A DNA stretch of 10,881 nt, taken from assembly GCA_003577005.1 (NCBI GenBank), contig QEUW01000267.1, positions 1 through 10,881 on the forward strand, written 5' to 3'. This document shows, one piece after another, positions 1-7,276 of this stretch (positions are counted from its first letter, which is position 1; the number at the start of each line of letters is the position of its first letter). Origin of the DNA: Chloroflexota bacterium (GTDB taxonomy: Bacteria > Chloroflexota > Anaerolineae > Caldilineales > Caldilineaceae). The notes under the pieces were generated by a model. That model was given only the letters and a program-made list of their open reading frames with translations. It was not told the origin of the DNA and searched no databases. The position numbers were made by a program, and so were the translations under genes.

Positions 1-31
1 TGCTTGACCGCATGCAAAACAGGAGCAGACC

Positions 32-1522
32 ATGCCCCCAACCAGCCGTTTTCGCATCCTCACCGCTGCTGACCTCGCCAGCGCCGATAGCCCGGCCGGT
101 GAGACCCCACTGGTCGAATCCAACTGCGCCTGTCCCGACACCGACCAGTTGCTCTGGGATGGACCGCCCATTCAGAACAGCCTGAGCGGATTTGTCCGGC
201 CTGTGCTCTATCTGGACCAGTTGCCCCAGGAGATGTTTCTGGTCTTCAACCCGCTGGTGGCCACCGGCCCGGCGGTCATGAACTGGGCGGCCTGGGAGTT
301 CCTCGACTCCTTTGCCGAGCCACGCTCGCCGGCAGCGCTATTGAGATCGGCGGAAGAGAACGATGCATTCCGGCGTTTGGTGCGGCTGGGGTTGCTCGAA
401 CCGGCGGGTGGCGCCCGGCGTCTACAGCGCGCGGCGCCCAAGACGTTGACCGCCTGGCTACATACAACCAATGCCTGCAATCTGCGCTGCACCTACTGTT
501 ACGTCGACAAGAGCGAAGAGGCGATGGATGAGGCCACTGGTCGCGCCGCAGTCGATGCGGTCTTTCGTTCGGCGCAGCAACATGGCTACAGCCAGGTCAA
601 ACTCAAGTATGCCGGCGGCGAGGCGACGCTCAACTTTGGCCTGGTGCGCCGGCTTCACATTTACGCCAGCGAGCTGGCGCAGCAAATGGGGATCGACCTG
701 CATGGTGTCGTGCTCAGCAATGGTGTAGCGCTTACCGGCGGGATGCTCGATTTTATCCGCGAGAGCGGGCTGACGCTCATGATCTCGCTCGATGGCATCG
801 GCGCCGGGCATGATGCGCAGCGCGTCTTTGCCAATGGTCGCGGCAGCGCCCATCAGGTGGTGCGCAGTATCGAACGCACGCTCGACCGCAGCGTCTCGCC
901 TCATCTTTCCATCACGGTGACCAGCCACAACGCCGGTGATGTAGCCGAGGCCGTTGCCTTTGCACTGGAGCGTGACCTGCTCTTCAACCTCAATTTCTAT
1001 CGCGACCACGCCGCCCAGGATCACGCCACGCTGCGCGCCGAGGACGAACAGCTGATCACGGGGATTCGCCAGGTGTTTGCCGTGATCGAACAGAATGTGC
1101 CGCGCCACAGCCTGTTGGCCTCGCTCATTGACCGGGCCAACTTTGCCACGGTGCACGAGACGGCCTGTGGCGCAGGACACAGCTATCTGGTGGTTGACCA
1201 GCGGGGCGGTGTGGCCCGCTGCCAGATGGAGATCGAACAGCGCGTGACCGATGTCTTTGCCGCCGACCCGCTACGCGAGATCCGCCTCTACCCGAAGGGG
1301 TTTCAGAATGTGGGTGTCGATGAGAAAGAAGGCTGCCGCACCTGTCACTGGCGCTACTGGTGTGCGGGTGGTTGCCCGGCCCTGACTTATCGCGTTACCG
1401 GGCGTAGCGATGTGAAGTCCCCCTATTGTAATGTCTACCAGGCGGTCTACCCGGAGCTGCTCCGCCTCGAGGGGTTGCGGCTACTAAAGTATGGACGAGA
1501 GGAGGCCGTGAGTTCGCTGTGA
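32..1522 (+). CDS. Radical SAM/SPASM enzyme, probable peptide maturase
   Basis: 496-residue radical SAM enzyme. The CxxxCxxC cluster that binds the SAM-cleaving 4Fe-4S is at Cys149, Cys153 and Cys156 (CNLRCTYC); the SAM-binding GGE is at 195-197 and an SLDG strand lies near 255. The C-terminus is a full SPASM domain for two auxiliary clusters: Cys379-x12-G-x4-Cys397, then Cys435-x2-Cys438-x5-Cys444-x3-Cys448 and Cys466. Residues about 66-124 resemble a PqqD-like winged-helix recognition element that binds a leader peptide (inference from pattern). SPASM enzymes of this layout usually modify ribosomal peptides or act as sulfatase maturases; no sulfatase or peptide substrate is visible here. 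The ATG is chosen because AGGAG at 21-25 sits six bases upstream. An SPFH gene follows 136 bases downstream on the same strand. Enzyme class is certain; the substrate is unknown. Confidence 0.93.
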   Translation: MPPTSRFRILTAADLASADSPAGETPLVESNCACPDTDQLLWDGPPIQNSLSGFVRPVLYLDQLPQEMFLVFNPLVATGPAVMNWAAWEFLDSFAEPRSPAALLRSAEENDAFRRLVRLGLLEPAGGARRLQRAAPKTLTAWLHTTNACNLRCTYCYVDKSEEAMDEATGRAAVDAVFRSAQQHGYSQVKLKYAGGEATLNFGLVRRLHIYASELAQQMGIDLHGVVLSNGVALTGGMLDFIRESGLTLMISLDGIGAGHDAQRVFANGRGSAHQVVRSIERTLDRSVSPHLSITVTSHNAGDVAEAVAFALERDLLFNLNFYRDHAAQDHATLRAEDEQLITGIRQVFAVIEQNVPRHSLLASLIDRANFATVHETACGAGHSYLVVDQRGGVARCQMEIEQRVTDVFAADPLREIRLYPKGFQNVGVDEKEGCRTCHWRYWCAGGCPALTYRVTGRSDVKSPYCNVYQAVYPELLRLEGLRLLKYGREEAVSSL

Positions 1523-1658
1523 GCAAGTGACGACCCATCAATAAGGCATGGCAGAGCCAGCTGCATCGCAAGTGCAAATTCATCGCCCTCATCTTCCCTT
1601 ATACTGGTAAGGGAGCAGTGCTCACCATTTGTGGCCCCCGCCAAAAGGAGAAACAGCC
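1523..1658 (+). other. Gap between maturase and SPFH genes, with a small hairpin
   Basis: This 136-base gap holds a 7-bp perfect stem (TCCCTTA at 1595-1601, TAAGGGA at 1608-1614, six-base loop) with no T-run after it, so it is a poor terminator and could equally be a leader hairpin of the next gene. TATACT at 1600-1605 resembles a -10 box but has no acceptable -35 box. A 20-codon ATG frame (1548-1610) is present but has AAGG only one base from its start. The Shine-Dalgarno sequence of the next gene closes the gap. Confidence 0.3.
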
Positions 1659-2429
1659 ATGTCGGACTCGCTCTACCACCGTATCCGCAGCCGGTTTTGG
1701 TGGCATTGGGTGGATCCCAACGACCTGCTGGTCGTCAGGCGCTTCGGACGTTCGCTCGATTTCCGTGGTCCCGGAGAAGTGTGGGTTAATCCCCTGGTCG
1801 AGGACGTTTTGGGCAAAATCTACGTAGGGTTTCGCTTTGTGGATGTAGATGTCCCATTGCATTCGGTGGATGGGCATACCGTCACCTACGCGATCCGCGT
1901 TGGTTTTACGTATCACCCGCGGCACGCGGTGCCAGCGCAACAGGCGCCGTTCGCAATGAAGGTGTTGGAGACGCCCGACCTCTTTGTCCACATGATGGAT
2001 CTCATGGCTGGAGGAGTGCTCCGTGAACTGGCGGCTGTGCAGACGGGTCGCAAACTCATCAATGGGCAAAATGCGGTCGATTTGGCGCATCGTGTCGAGG
2101 AGCGGTTATCGAGTGAATTGAGTTCGCTGGGCGTGCGGCTGGGACTGCCGCGTGCAATCCAGGTGCGCTCTGTGCGCGCTCCCCGGTCTCTGCGCGAGGC
2201 GACCGAGTGGGTTGGCTTTGCCAACGTGCTGAGCGACGACCTTCGTGTCTCGCCGGAGCGTGTAGCTGCCTACATGATGACGCTCAAGCTCTACGAGCAG
2301 CTCGCTGCAGGGCAGGGCGTCTACATTTTGCCGGGCGCCACTGGGCTTGATGCGCTCTCACCGCAGTTGTTGCAACTTATGCCTGGTCTCGTAGCAACCC
2401 ATCGAGGTCCCACCCAGGGCCATTCTTGA
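1659..2429 (+). CDS. SPFH/band-7 domain protein without membrane anchor
   Basis: 256-residue protein whose residues about 22-172 follow the SPFH (stomatin/prohibitin/flotillin/HflK) pattern: an opening 'VVRRFGRSLDFRGPGEVWVNP', a strand resembling the stomatin 'DGHTVTYAIRVGFTY' segment, then an amphipathic 'GGVLRELAAV...AHRVEERLSSEL' helix and a closing 'GVRLGLPRAIQVRSVRAP'. Family members form large ring or cage assemblies at membranes. Unlike most, this one has no hydrophobic N-terminal anchor; the Trp-rich start (FWWHW, 13-17) might touch the membrane surface. The C-terminal 75 residues are unassigned. The ATG at 1659 has AAAAGGAG at 1643-1650, eight bases away; an in-frame TTG at 1629 precedes that site and is rejected. 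No NfeD-type protease, the usual partner, is adjacent; its neighbour is the radical SAM gene. Family call good, role unknown. Confidence 0.75.
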   Translation: MSDSLYHRIRSRFWWHWVDPNDLLVVRRFGRSLDFRGPGEVWVNPLVEDVLGKIYVGFRFVDVDVPLHSVDGHTVTYAIRVGFTYHPRHAVPAQQAPFAMKVLETPDLFVHMMDLMAGGVLRELAAVQTGRKLINGQNAVDLAHRVEERLSSELSSLGVRLGLPRAIQVRSVRAPRSLREATEWVGFANVLSDDLRVSPERVAAYMMTLKLYEQLAAGQGVYILPGATGLDALSPQLLQLMPGLVATHRGPTQGHS

Positions 2430-2468
2430 TTGCAGAGGGATTGCGCCAGAGCATTGACCTGTGACCGC

Positions 2469-2540
2469 GCGGGCGAGTATCCCCCTTCTCGCCCGCTGGT
2501 CATCCGGGGGACGGCTCCTTTGACGAGCCGTCCCCCGGAT
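2469..2540. terminator. Two tandem hairpins between convergent genes
   Basis: First hairpin: 9-bp perfect stem GCGGGCGAG (2469-2477) with CTCGCCCGC (2488-2496), ten-base loop. Second hairpin: 16-bp perfect stem ATCCGGGGGACGGCTC (2502-2517) with its complement (2525-2540), seven-base loop. They lie between the stop codons of the rightward SPFH gene and the leftward MFS gene, so they probably stop or insulate both transcripts. Neither has a T-run on either strand, so this is not a textbook intrinsic terminator; the second hairpin could also be a dispersed palindromic element. Confidence 0.65.
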
Positions 2541-2576
2541 GTTGGCTGGCTGGTGGAGTGTAGACCCAATGTACGG

Positions 2577-3836
2577 TCATTGATCAGATCGGATCATCGT
2601 CGAATTCCCCGGTACTGTCTGGGATGTCCCCCGCAATCCCTCGTCTCGCTGCTCCATCTGTGAGCGTGCTACCCGCCACGCCACAGCCGCCATGACAACA
2701 TAGACCAGCGCCACACCTACATAGACCCCCCGCATCCCCAACCAGAGCGCGATCCCGGCGCCGGCCATGGGGGAGATGGAGCGCGCCGCGGCCTGTACGC
2801 TGTTATCCAGCCCATAGGTGGCGCCCTGGTTGCCGCGCGGCGACCAGAGGTTCATCAGGGCGGCGGTGGTCGCCATCAATCCGCCCACGGCGAGCCCGCT
2901 CAACGCCTGCAAGACCACAAGCTGCCAAGCCGCGGTGACCATCGATTGGGGAATGTAGAGCAGTGCGGCGGCGATGGCCGAAAAGATCAAGATGTGAGTG
3001 TGGCCCTGTCTATCCCCCAGCCGGCCCAGCCAGCCGGCACTCAACGCACTGGCAAAGGCGGTGGCGCCCATGACGATGCCGGTCATCAGCGCGGCGCCTT
3101 GTTCGGCGTCCATCAAGCTGGCGACGTAGAGCGAGGCGATCGGCACGGTGAGGGTAGCCCCCAGGCTGCGCAAAAAGGTCAACTGGTAGAGCCCTCTCAT
3201 GCCAGGTGCCGTGAAGAGCGTGCGGTAGCTGGCCCAAAAACTGGGCCGTTGCGCCTTGGCTATAGGCCGAAAATCTTCCTTGACCCAGATCATGGTGGCG
3301 ATGCCGGCCAGCGCAAGCAGCCCACCCGTGATCCAAAAACATTCGCGAAAACCAAATGCCTCGCCCAACAAGCCACCCAGCAGCGGGCCGCCGGTCACGC
3401 CCACCCAACGCGAAGTCTGCAACAGACCGAGCGCCTCGCCCGAGTGTTGTCTCGGGGTGGAGGCCGCCACCAACGCATTGGCCGCCGAAATCACGCCGCT
3501 CACCAACCCTTGGATCGTGCGAAGAATCACCAACTGTTCGGCATTCTGGGCAAATCCCATCAAGACTAGCAGGATTGCACCCCCCAACGTCGCTCGTTCC
3601 AACATGAGTTTGCGCCCGTGGCGGTCGGCAAAGCTGCCCCAGATGGGGGACGCAAAGACCATCGTCACCGCCTGGGAGGAGAAGACGAGACCCGACCAAA
3701 ACTCGATGCTGCCCCCGCTGGCGACGCCGATCTCCTTTACATAGAGGGGTAGAAAGGGGAAAACCAGGCTAAAGCCGGCTGTGGACAAGAGCTGGACGAT
3801 GAAGACCACATAGAGGTTGCGCTGCCAGGCAGGCAC
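2577..3836 (-). CDS. MFS transporter, DHA1-type drug exporter
   Basis: 419-residue inner-membrane transporter with about twelve hydrophobic helices. Between helices 2 and 3 is MFS motif [11 protein letters not shown] (67-76); a degenerate second copy, GRLGDRQGH (271-279), marks the second half. [10 protein letters not shown] (146-155) in helix 5 is motif C, known from drug/proton antiporters, so export driven by proton exchange is likely; the substrate cannot be read. The last 30 residues are a polar cytosolic tail. The GTG at 3836 is chosen as start: AAGGAG lies nine bases upstream, and a sigma-70-like promoter is at 3877-3905. An upstream in-frame TTG at 3905 falls inside the -35 box, so it would not be transcribed. 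Reads convergently with the SPFH gene and divergently from the FN3 gene. A sugar or metabolite exporter of the same superfamily is possible but less likely. Confidence 0.88.
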   Translation of the reverse strand: MPAWQRNLYVVFIVQLLSTAGFSLVFPFLPLYVKEIGVASGGSIEFWSGLVFSSQAVTMVFASPIWGSFADRHGRKLMLERATLGGAILLVLMGFAQNAEQLVILRTIQGLVSGVISAANALVAASTPRQHSGEALGLLQTSRWVGVTGGPLLGGLLGEAFGFRECFWITGGLLALAGIATMIWVKEDFRPIAKAQRPSFWASYRTLFTAPGMRGLYQLTFLRSLGATLTVPIASLYVASLMDAEQGAALMTGIVMGATAFASALSAGWLGRLGDRQGHTHILIFSAIAAALLYIPQSMVTAAWQLVVLQALSGLAVGGLMATTAALMNLWSPRGNQGATYGLDNSVQAAARSISPMAGAGIALWLGMRGVYVGVALVYVVMAAVAWRVARSQMEQRDEGLRGTSQTVPGNSTMIRSDQ

Positions 3837-3876
3837 AGTAGCACACTCCTTTTTTGTGAATCCGACGAATTGATAA

Positions 3877-3905
3877 ATTGTAGCAATGGACCCGCAGATT
3901 GGCAA
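3877..3905 (-). promoter_or_regulatory. Sigma-70-like promoter of the MFS gene
   Basis: On the minus strand TTGCCA (3900-3905) and TACAAT (3877-3882) are separated by exactly 17 bases; each box matches the consensus at five of six positions. Transcription would begin near 3870, leaving a leader of about 34 bases before the GTG start with its AAGGAG. No operator palindrome is obvious beside it. Confidence 0.65.
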
Positions 3906-4097
3906 TTGATGTTGGGATGGGGAGTCCTATCTACAGGGATACATTGTTGAAATCCAGCTAGACCTCCGTCTGCGTTTCTATCTTTGGACAACAACATCAG
4001 CGCCACCCTCCCACATTCTGTGGCTTTGTGCCTGGAAACTGTGGAACCTCCTGGGTGAAATGTTCTGTTCGGCTTGGTGAGTAAGGAGAAGATGCAG
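3906..4097 (+). other. Upstream region of the FN3 gene
   Basis: This 192-base stretch separates the MFS promoter from the start of the divergent secreted-protein gene. It must carry the rightward promoter unless that lies further left. The best match I see is TTGATG (3906-3911), 16 bases, TATCTA (3928-3933), which is weak and would leave a leader of over 150 bases. The only clear signal is TAAGGAG at 4082-4088. No gene is visible. Confidence 0.3.
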
Positions 4098-4778
4098 ATG
4101 AAGAGAATTTGGATGGTAAGGCTTTCCGCCGGCACGGCAGCCCTCCTCTTCATGATGTTGCTGCTGGCTGGCACACCGTCTGTTTTGGCTCAGCGTGACC
4201 GGACGCCGCCTACAACTCCTGTGTTGTCGGTTACCCAGGTGGATCAGACGGCGGTCACCCTGGGCTGGACGCAATCGACCGACAGCGGATCGGCTGTCAC
4301 CTACCAGGTGTTGATGGATGGTAGCCCGGTGGTCTACGGCACAAAAGCCACCTCTGCCCAGGTCCAAGGCCTGGCGCCGGGCACAACCTACATCTTCACC
4401 GTTCGGGCCAGAGACAACAGCATGAACTGGTCTCCAACGAGCAACGCCGTCTCTGTCACCACTTTACCCAGTGACCCCAATGATACAACGCCTCCCACGA
4501 CACCGGGTAATCTCTGGGGTTTTGACGGCGGCTGTGGAGAAGCCTGGCTCACCTGGGAGCAGTCGACCGACAACGTCGACCCCCAGCACGTCATCCGTTA
4601 CGAAGTCTACGTCAATGGCATTCATCGCCCTGAAAGCATGGTGATCGGGCGTGGAAAGACCGTTGCCTATGCGGTCGTGGAGGGTGAAAACCGCATCGAG
4701 GTGTTTGCCCAGGATGTCGCTGGCAACGTTTCCGCACCTGCCGTGGTGGTGATGTATCTGTACGGCCTCTGTCAGTAA
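4098..4778 (+). CDS. Secreted protein with two fibronectin type III domains
   Basis: 226 residues. A Sec signal peptide is clear: MKRIW at the start, a hydrophobic core at about 9-29 and a VLA cleavage site after Ala31. The mature protein is two FN3 beta-sandwiches, about 36-122 and 131-220, each opening with a TPPTTP proline linker. The first has the usual 'VTLGW', 'YQVLMDG', 'GLAPGTTYIFTVRA' strand pattern; the second has 'AWLTW', 'RYEVYVNG' and 'NRIEVFAQDVAGN'. Cys146 and Cys225 could pair as a disulfide at the ends of domain 2. There is no catalytic, anchoring or sorting domain, so this is an exported binding or spacer protein. Such FN3 modules normally decorate extracellular hydrolases; here they stand alone. 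Start: the ATG at 4098 is nine bases from AAGGAG; the ATG at 4092 is only three bases away and TTG 4074 lies upstream of that site. Confidence 0.83.
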   Translation: MKRIWMVRLSAGTAALLFMMLLLAGTPSVLAQRDRTPPTTPVLSVTQVDQTAVTLGWTQSTDSGSAVTYQVLMDGSPVVYGTKATSAQVQGLAPGTTYIFTVRARDNSMNWSPTSNAVSVTTLPSDPNDTTPPTTPGNLWGFDGGCGEAWLTWEQSTDNVDPQHVIRYEVYVNGIHRPESMVIGRGKTVAYAVVEGENRIEVFAQDVAGNVSAPAVVVMYLYGLCQ

Positions 4779-4788
4779 TCTGCAGTGC

Positions 4789-4833
4789 GATCACACTTTC
4801 CAGGTAGCTCGCAACTGCCTGGAAAGTGTGGTC
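4789..4833. terminator. Long hairpin between convergent FN3 and HEAT genes
   Basis: A 13-bp perfect core, CACACTTTCCAGG (4792-4804) with CCTGGAAAGTGTG (4818-4830), extends outward through one G-U and two Watson-Crick pairs (4789-4791 with 4831-4833) and inward through three more pairs, giving about 19 bp with a seven-base loop. It starts 10 bases after the FN3 stop codon and lies between convergent genes, so a two-way terminator is likely. No T-run follows on either strand. Confidence 0.7.
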
Positions 4834-4893
4834 GTCCCCGTCGTCAAGCTGGCAAGTCAACCGGTCTTCGTGCCTGGGCGTCCTGATCGACAA

Positions 4894-5448
4894 TTACGTT
4901 TGGGCGCACGCTTCGCAGACCCATGCTGCGCGCGGCAGGGTTGCCGTAGGGATAGTAGTCGTTAAGTCGCTCGTCACCCACACATCGCCTTCGCCGCAGA
5001 AATCACATTTGCCACGCTGCCTGGCTGAGGGAAGGCTGGCGAGATGCAACTGGGTCATTTCCAGTTTTACGCGCGCTGCCAGATCTGCGCCGATGATCGC
5101 CTCGGCAAACCTGCGCACCTTCGGATCCTTTTCCTGGCGATAAATGTGTTCCATCCGCTCGAATACTGCCGGGTCGTTGGGAAGCCCGCCGTCTTCCCAG
5201 GTGTGCCAGGCGGCAAAGCGCACCTTTCGGTCTTCATCCTCCATCATGCGGAAAACTGCGTCCCAAACTTCGGGGATGCGCGCCTGGATGTGGCACGGGC
5301 AGAGGTATTGCGCGGCGGTGAGCCGGTCTTCCACATCGCTGCTGCACGACAATTCGAGCAAATGGGGGATAGAGGCCCGGCTGACTTTTTTCTCGCCGGG
5401 CCGGTGGGCGGCCTTTTGATGTTTGTTCATGCCTATTGTTTTTCGCAT
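4894..5448 (-). CDS. HEAT-repeat protein with C-terminal four-cysteine zinc ribbon
   Basis: 184 residues. After a basic N-terminus (1-24), residues about 25-125 form paired helices of HEAT-repeat type ('VEDRLTAAQYL', 'DEDRKVRFAAWHTW', 'EKDPKVRRFAEAIIG'). The C-terminus is a likely zinc site, Cys148-DF-Cys151, 26 residues, then Cys178-EA-Cys181, reminiscent of the ClpX-type CxxC...CxxC zinc finger. HEAT repeats bind proteins and the zinc finger could bind protein or nucleic acid, so an adaptor role is an inference; no enzyme motif is seen. The ATG has a near-perfect Shine-Dalgarno, TAAGGAGGTG, whose TAA is the stop codon of the upstream kinase gene, so the two are probably cotranscribed and the second is strongly translated. 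A CPC (50-52) in the HEAT part is an extra possible metal or redox pair. Confidence 0.7.
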   Translation of the reverse strand: MRKTIGMNKHQKAAHRPGEKKVSRASIPHLLELSCSSDVEDRLTAAQYLCPCHIQARIPEVWDAVFRMMEDEDRKVRFAAWHTWEDGGLPNDPAVFERMEHIYRQEKDPKVRRFAEAIIGADLAARVKLEMTQLHLASLPSARQRGKCDFCGEGDVWVTSDLTTTIPTATLPRAAWVCEACAQT

Positions 5449-5453
5449 CGGTT

Positions 5454-5463
5454 CACCTCCTTA
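5454..5463 (-). promoter_or_regulatory. Strong Shine-Dalgarno overlapping the kinase stop codon
   Basis: On the minus strand TAAGGAGGTG carries the kinase stop codon TAA and the ribosome binding site of the HEAT gene in the same ten bases, five bases from its ATG (5448). It is the best match to the anti-Shine-Dalgarno in the window and argues for a two-gene transcript. Confidence 0.75.
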
Positions 5464-6366
5464 CCTGGCAAGCTCATCCAATAGCTGGGCCAGCGCCATC
5501 GTCGGCTCCCAGCTGTGACCATGACCCTCATACATCCACCACGCCGAGAGCACCGCCTGGGCAATTCCCCAGCCGAAGATGCGCTCCCGGTCGAGCGCCA
5601 ACGCTTCTGCCAGTTGGTCAACCCGTCTTGCCTGGAGACGCCGGTCCAGCATGAGTTCGTCAGACGGGTTGCGCAGCAGAGCTCCGATCTCATAAGCAGG
5701 CTCCCCCACCACGCCTTTGGGGTCAATCGCTAGCCAGGGTTGGCGATTGGCGCTCAAAATGTTGAAGTGATGCAGATCGCCGTGGAGCAAGACCGGTTCG
5801 GCTGACGAGGCCAACAACTCAGTATAAAGCCGCTCGGCCTGTTCCACCAATTTGGCCGGGAAGGGGCCGGTGCCGCCGTTGAATTCGGCGCGCAACCGTT
5901 CCAGCCCTTTGGCCCATTTGGCTGTGGTCGGAAAGGGATGGTCGGGCGGCACGGGTCGCCACAACTGGCGCATCGTCTCGGCAGCAATGGCGGTCGCCTG
6001 CTCGTCGTCGGCAAATGTTGACAACATCTTGCCCGGTTGCAATCGTTCGATCAACAGGATGCCGAGCTCGGCGTCACTGTGGATCAGCCGGCAGATGCCG
6101 TGACCATCATAGAGACGGAGTGCCTCGATCTCGCTGGTCAATTCCGGGTTAGGCACGCCCAGCTTGAGGACCACGGCTGTGCCGTCAGCGGTAGTGGCCG
6201 GAGCGACATAATTATAGGATAACCCAGCGAACGGCGGTTGGACGGTCAGTGACCAACGTCGCCCGCATTCGGCAATAAGCGCAGGCAAATTGGCGAGCCA
6301 GGTGGAGCCTCTATCGCCGTAGAGTTCAAGCTGGGTCTGGACAAACTGTTCTGGCAATTTGTGCAT
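5461..6366 (-). CDS. APH(6)/hydroxyurea-kinase family small-molecule phosphotransferase
   Basis: 301-residue kinase of the aminoglycoside 6-phosphotransferase/hydroxyurea kinase type. An ATP-anchoring lysine is at Lys68 (VVLKLG) with a helix glutamate at 79 or 81 (EIEALRLY). The catalytic loop is HGDLHHFN (195-202, catalytic Asp197, metal-binding Asn202) and the metal-binding DFG equivalent is IDPKG (Asp215). 'GEPAYEIGALLRNP' (221-234) is typical of this family. Streptomycin phosphorylation is known for relatives such as StrA/AphD-type enzymes, but many chromosomal members have unknown substrates, so resistance is only a possibility. The ATG at 6366 has a modest GGTGA (6373-6377) six bases upstream. 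The HEAT-zinc gene follows after 12 bases; a palindromic repeat lies upstream. Confidence 0.85.
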   Translation of the reverse strand: MHKLPEQFVQTQLELYGDRGSTWLANLPALIAECGRRWSLTVQPPFAGLSYNYVAPATTADGTAVVLKLGVPNPELTSEIEALRLYDGHGICRLIHSDAELGILLIERLQPGKMLSTFADDEQATAIAAETMRQLWRPVPPDHPFPTTAKWAKGLERLRAEFNGGTGPFPAKLVEQAERLYTELLASSAEPVLLHGDLHHFNILSANRQPWLAIDPKGVVGEPAYEIGALLRNPSDELMLDRRLQARRVDQLAEALALDRERIFGWGIAQAVLSAWWMYEGHGHSWEPTMALAQLLDELAR

Positions 6367-6389
6367 AGATCATCACCGAGCGTGTACAG

Positions 6390-6485
6390 TAGGGGCAGAC
6401 ACGTAAGTCTGCCCCAGATTGGATTCCATCGGGCACCGGCCCCGGCAGCCAAGTGGGGCCAGGCAGACCTACGTGGCTGCCCCTA
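6390..6485. repeat. Inverted repeat with self-palindromic arms (REP/MITE-like)
   Basis: Two 24-base arms, 6390-6413 and 6462-6485, are inverted copies matching at 22 of 24 positions; each reads TAGGGGCAG inward from its outer end. The left arm is also a hairpin by itself: GGGGCAGAC (6392-6400) pairs perfectly with GTCTGCCCC (6407-6415) over a six-base loop. Between the arms are about 48 GC-rich bases with no open frame. The outer three bases of the right arm are the TAG stop codon of the upstream acetyltransferase gene. It could be a REP-type element, a tiny MITE or a transcription terminator. No target-site duplication is evident. Confidence 0.75.
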
Positions 6486-7253
6486 CGAACGGCGTGGGGG
6501 TTCGGGTGGCTCCATGCCAATGACGTAGAGGACATCGTTGCGCACAAAAGAAAATCCTACTTTTTCTGCCACCCGTTGGCTGGCCGGGTTGTCATGCGAG
6601 GTCGTCCAACTAGGGAGGTGCCCTCGTGTGCGGATATCTTCGCACAGGCCAGCGACACAGGCGGCATTGAGTCCCAGGCCACGAAACTCCGGCTCGGTGA
6701 CGACGCCAAGATCCTCGTATTCGTCGCCGAGAAAGAAGATATTGGCGACGGAGACCAGGCGCGCCCCGGCGAATGCGCCCCAGGCATAGCCGCTGGCTGC
6801 CAGGTTGGCCGGTGTGACCCAGGTTTTGTAAATCCAACTGGATTCCGGGCTGAGCGCCTCGAGACACTGTGCATCCTCCCACCCGAGCCGGCGGATGACA
6901 AAGCCTGTGGGTGTCTGAGGCTGCGGCTTCTGATACAGCGCATAGACCACCCGATCCCAAACGATGACCGGGTCGAAAGCAGCGTGTAGGAGCGGCGCAA
7001 ACGATTCTGGCGCTGTAACAAAACCTTGAATGTGTGGGCGCAGGTCATCCGGGGTCAGCGCCGCCGGGTCGCCGCGCAAGAGATAGTTCTGCGCCACATC
7101 CACGATCACGGCGCGTGGCTCGGGCCAGCGGTCCACCCAGCAGCGGCCATAGCCGGTGTTGATGGCATGGGGGCCGCTGGTAATTGGCCCCGGCTCCTCT
7201 GGTTTGAACCAGCGCCGCAGCGTTTTCATCTCCTCATGTGAAAGCTCAATCAT
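6483..7253 (-). CDS. GNAT-family acetyltransferase with extra N-terminal domain
   Basis: 256 residues, about 90 longer than a single GNAT. The C-terminal half (about 115-246) is the GNAT fold: 'YAWGAFAGARLVSVANIFF' strands, then acetyl-CoA motif A at EFRGLGLNAACV (189-200) with Arg191-Gly-Leu-Gly194, and motif B 'TTSHDNPASQRVAEKVGF'. Residues 1-110 form a separate domain ('GYGRCWVDRWPEPRAVIVDVAQNYLLRGDP') as in two-domain GNATs of the FR47/GNAT_acetyltran type, where only the second half is catalytic. The substrate is unknown. Start: ATG 7253 with AGGGG (7263-7267) nine bases upstream; the TTG at 7259 is too near that site. The 13-bp repeat array begins ten bases beyond the binding site. The last residue and stop lie at the edge of a palindromic repeat. 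Confidence 0.83.
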   Translation of the reverse strand: MIELSHEEMKTLRRWFKPEEPGPITSGPHAINTGYGRCWVDRWPEPRAVIVDVAQNYLLRGDPAALTPDDLRPHIQGFVTAPESFAPLLHAAFDPVIVWDRVVYALYQKPQPQTPTGFVIRRLGWEDAQCLEALSPESSWIYKTWVTPANLAASGYAWGAFAGARLVSVANIFFLGDEYEDLGVVTEPEFRGLGLNAACVAGLCEDIRTRGHLPSWTTSHDNPASQRVAEKVGFSFVRNDVLYVIGMEPPEPPRRS

Positions 7254-7276
7254 GGTCAATTGCCCCTGTAGTCAGC

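Noticed and set aside
458..1180. 240-codon leftward open frame opposite the radical SAM gene
   Set aside because: It lies wholly antisense to a gene with clear catalytic motifs, has no ribosome binding site or recognisable domain, and is the usual shadow of GC-rich coding DNA.
1548..1610. 20-codon frame after the maturase as a possible peptide substrate
   Set aside because: AAGG is only one base from the ATG, there is no leader-core layout and no Cys, and it is too short to favour over chance; kept only as a remark.
1629..1658. Ten-codon longer SPFH start at TTG 1629
   Set aside because: AAAAGGAG lies within this stretch and is correctly spaced for the ATG at 1659.
3837..3905. Longer MFS N-terminus starting at TTG 3905
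   Set aside because: That codon lies inside the predicted -35 box, and AAGGAG is placed for the GTG at 3836.
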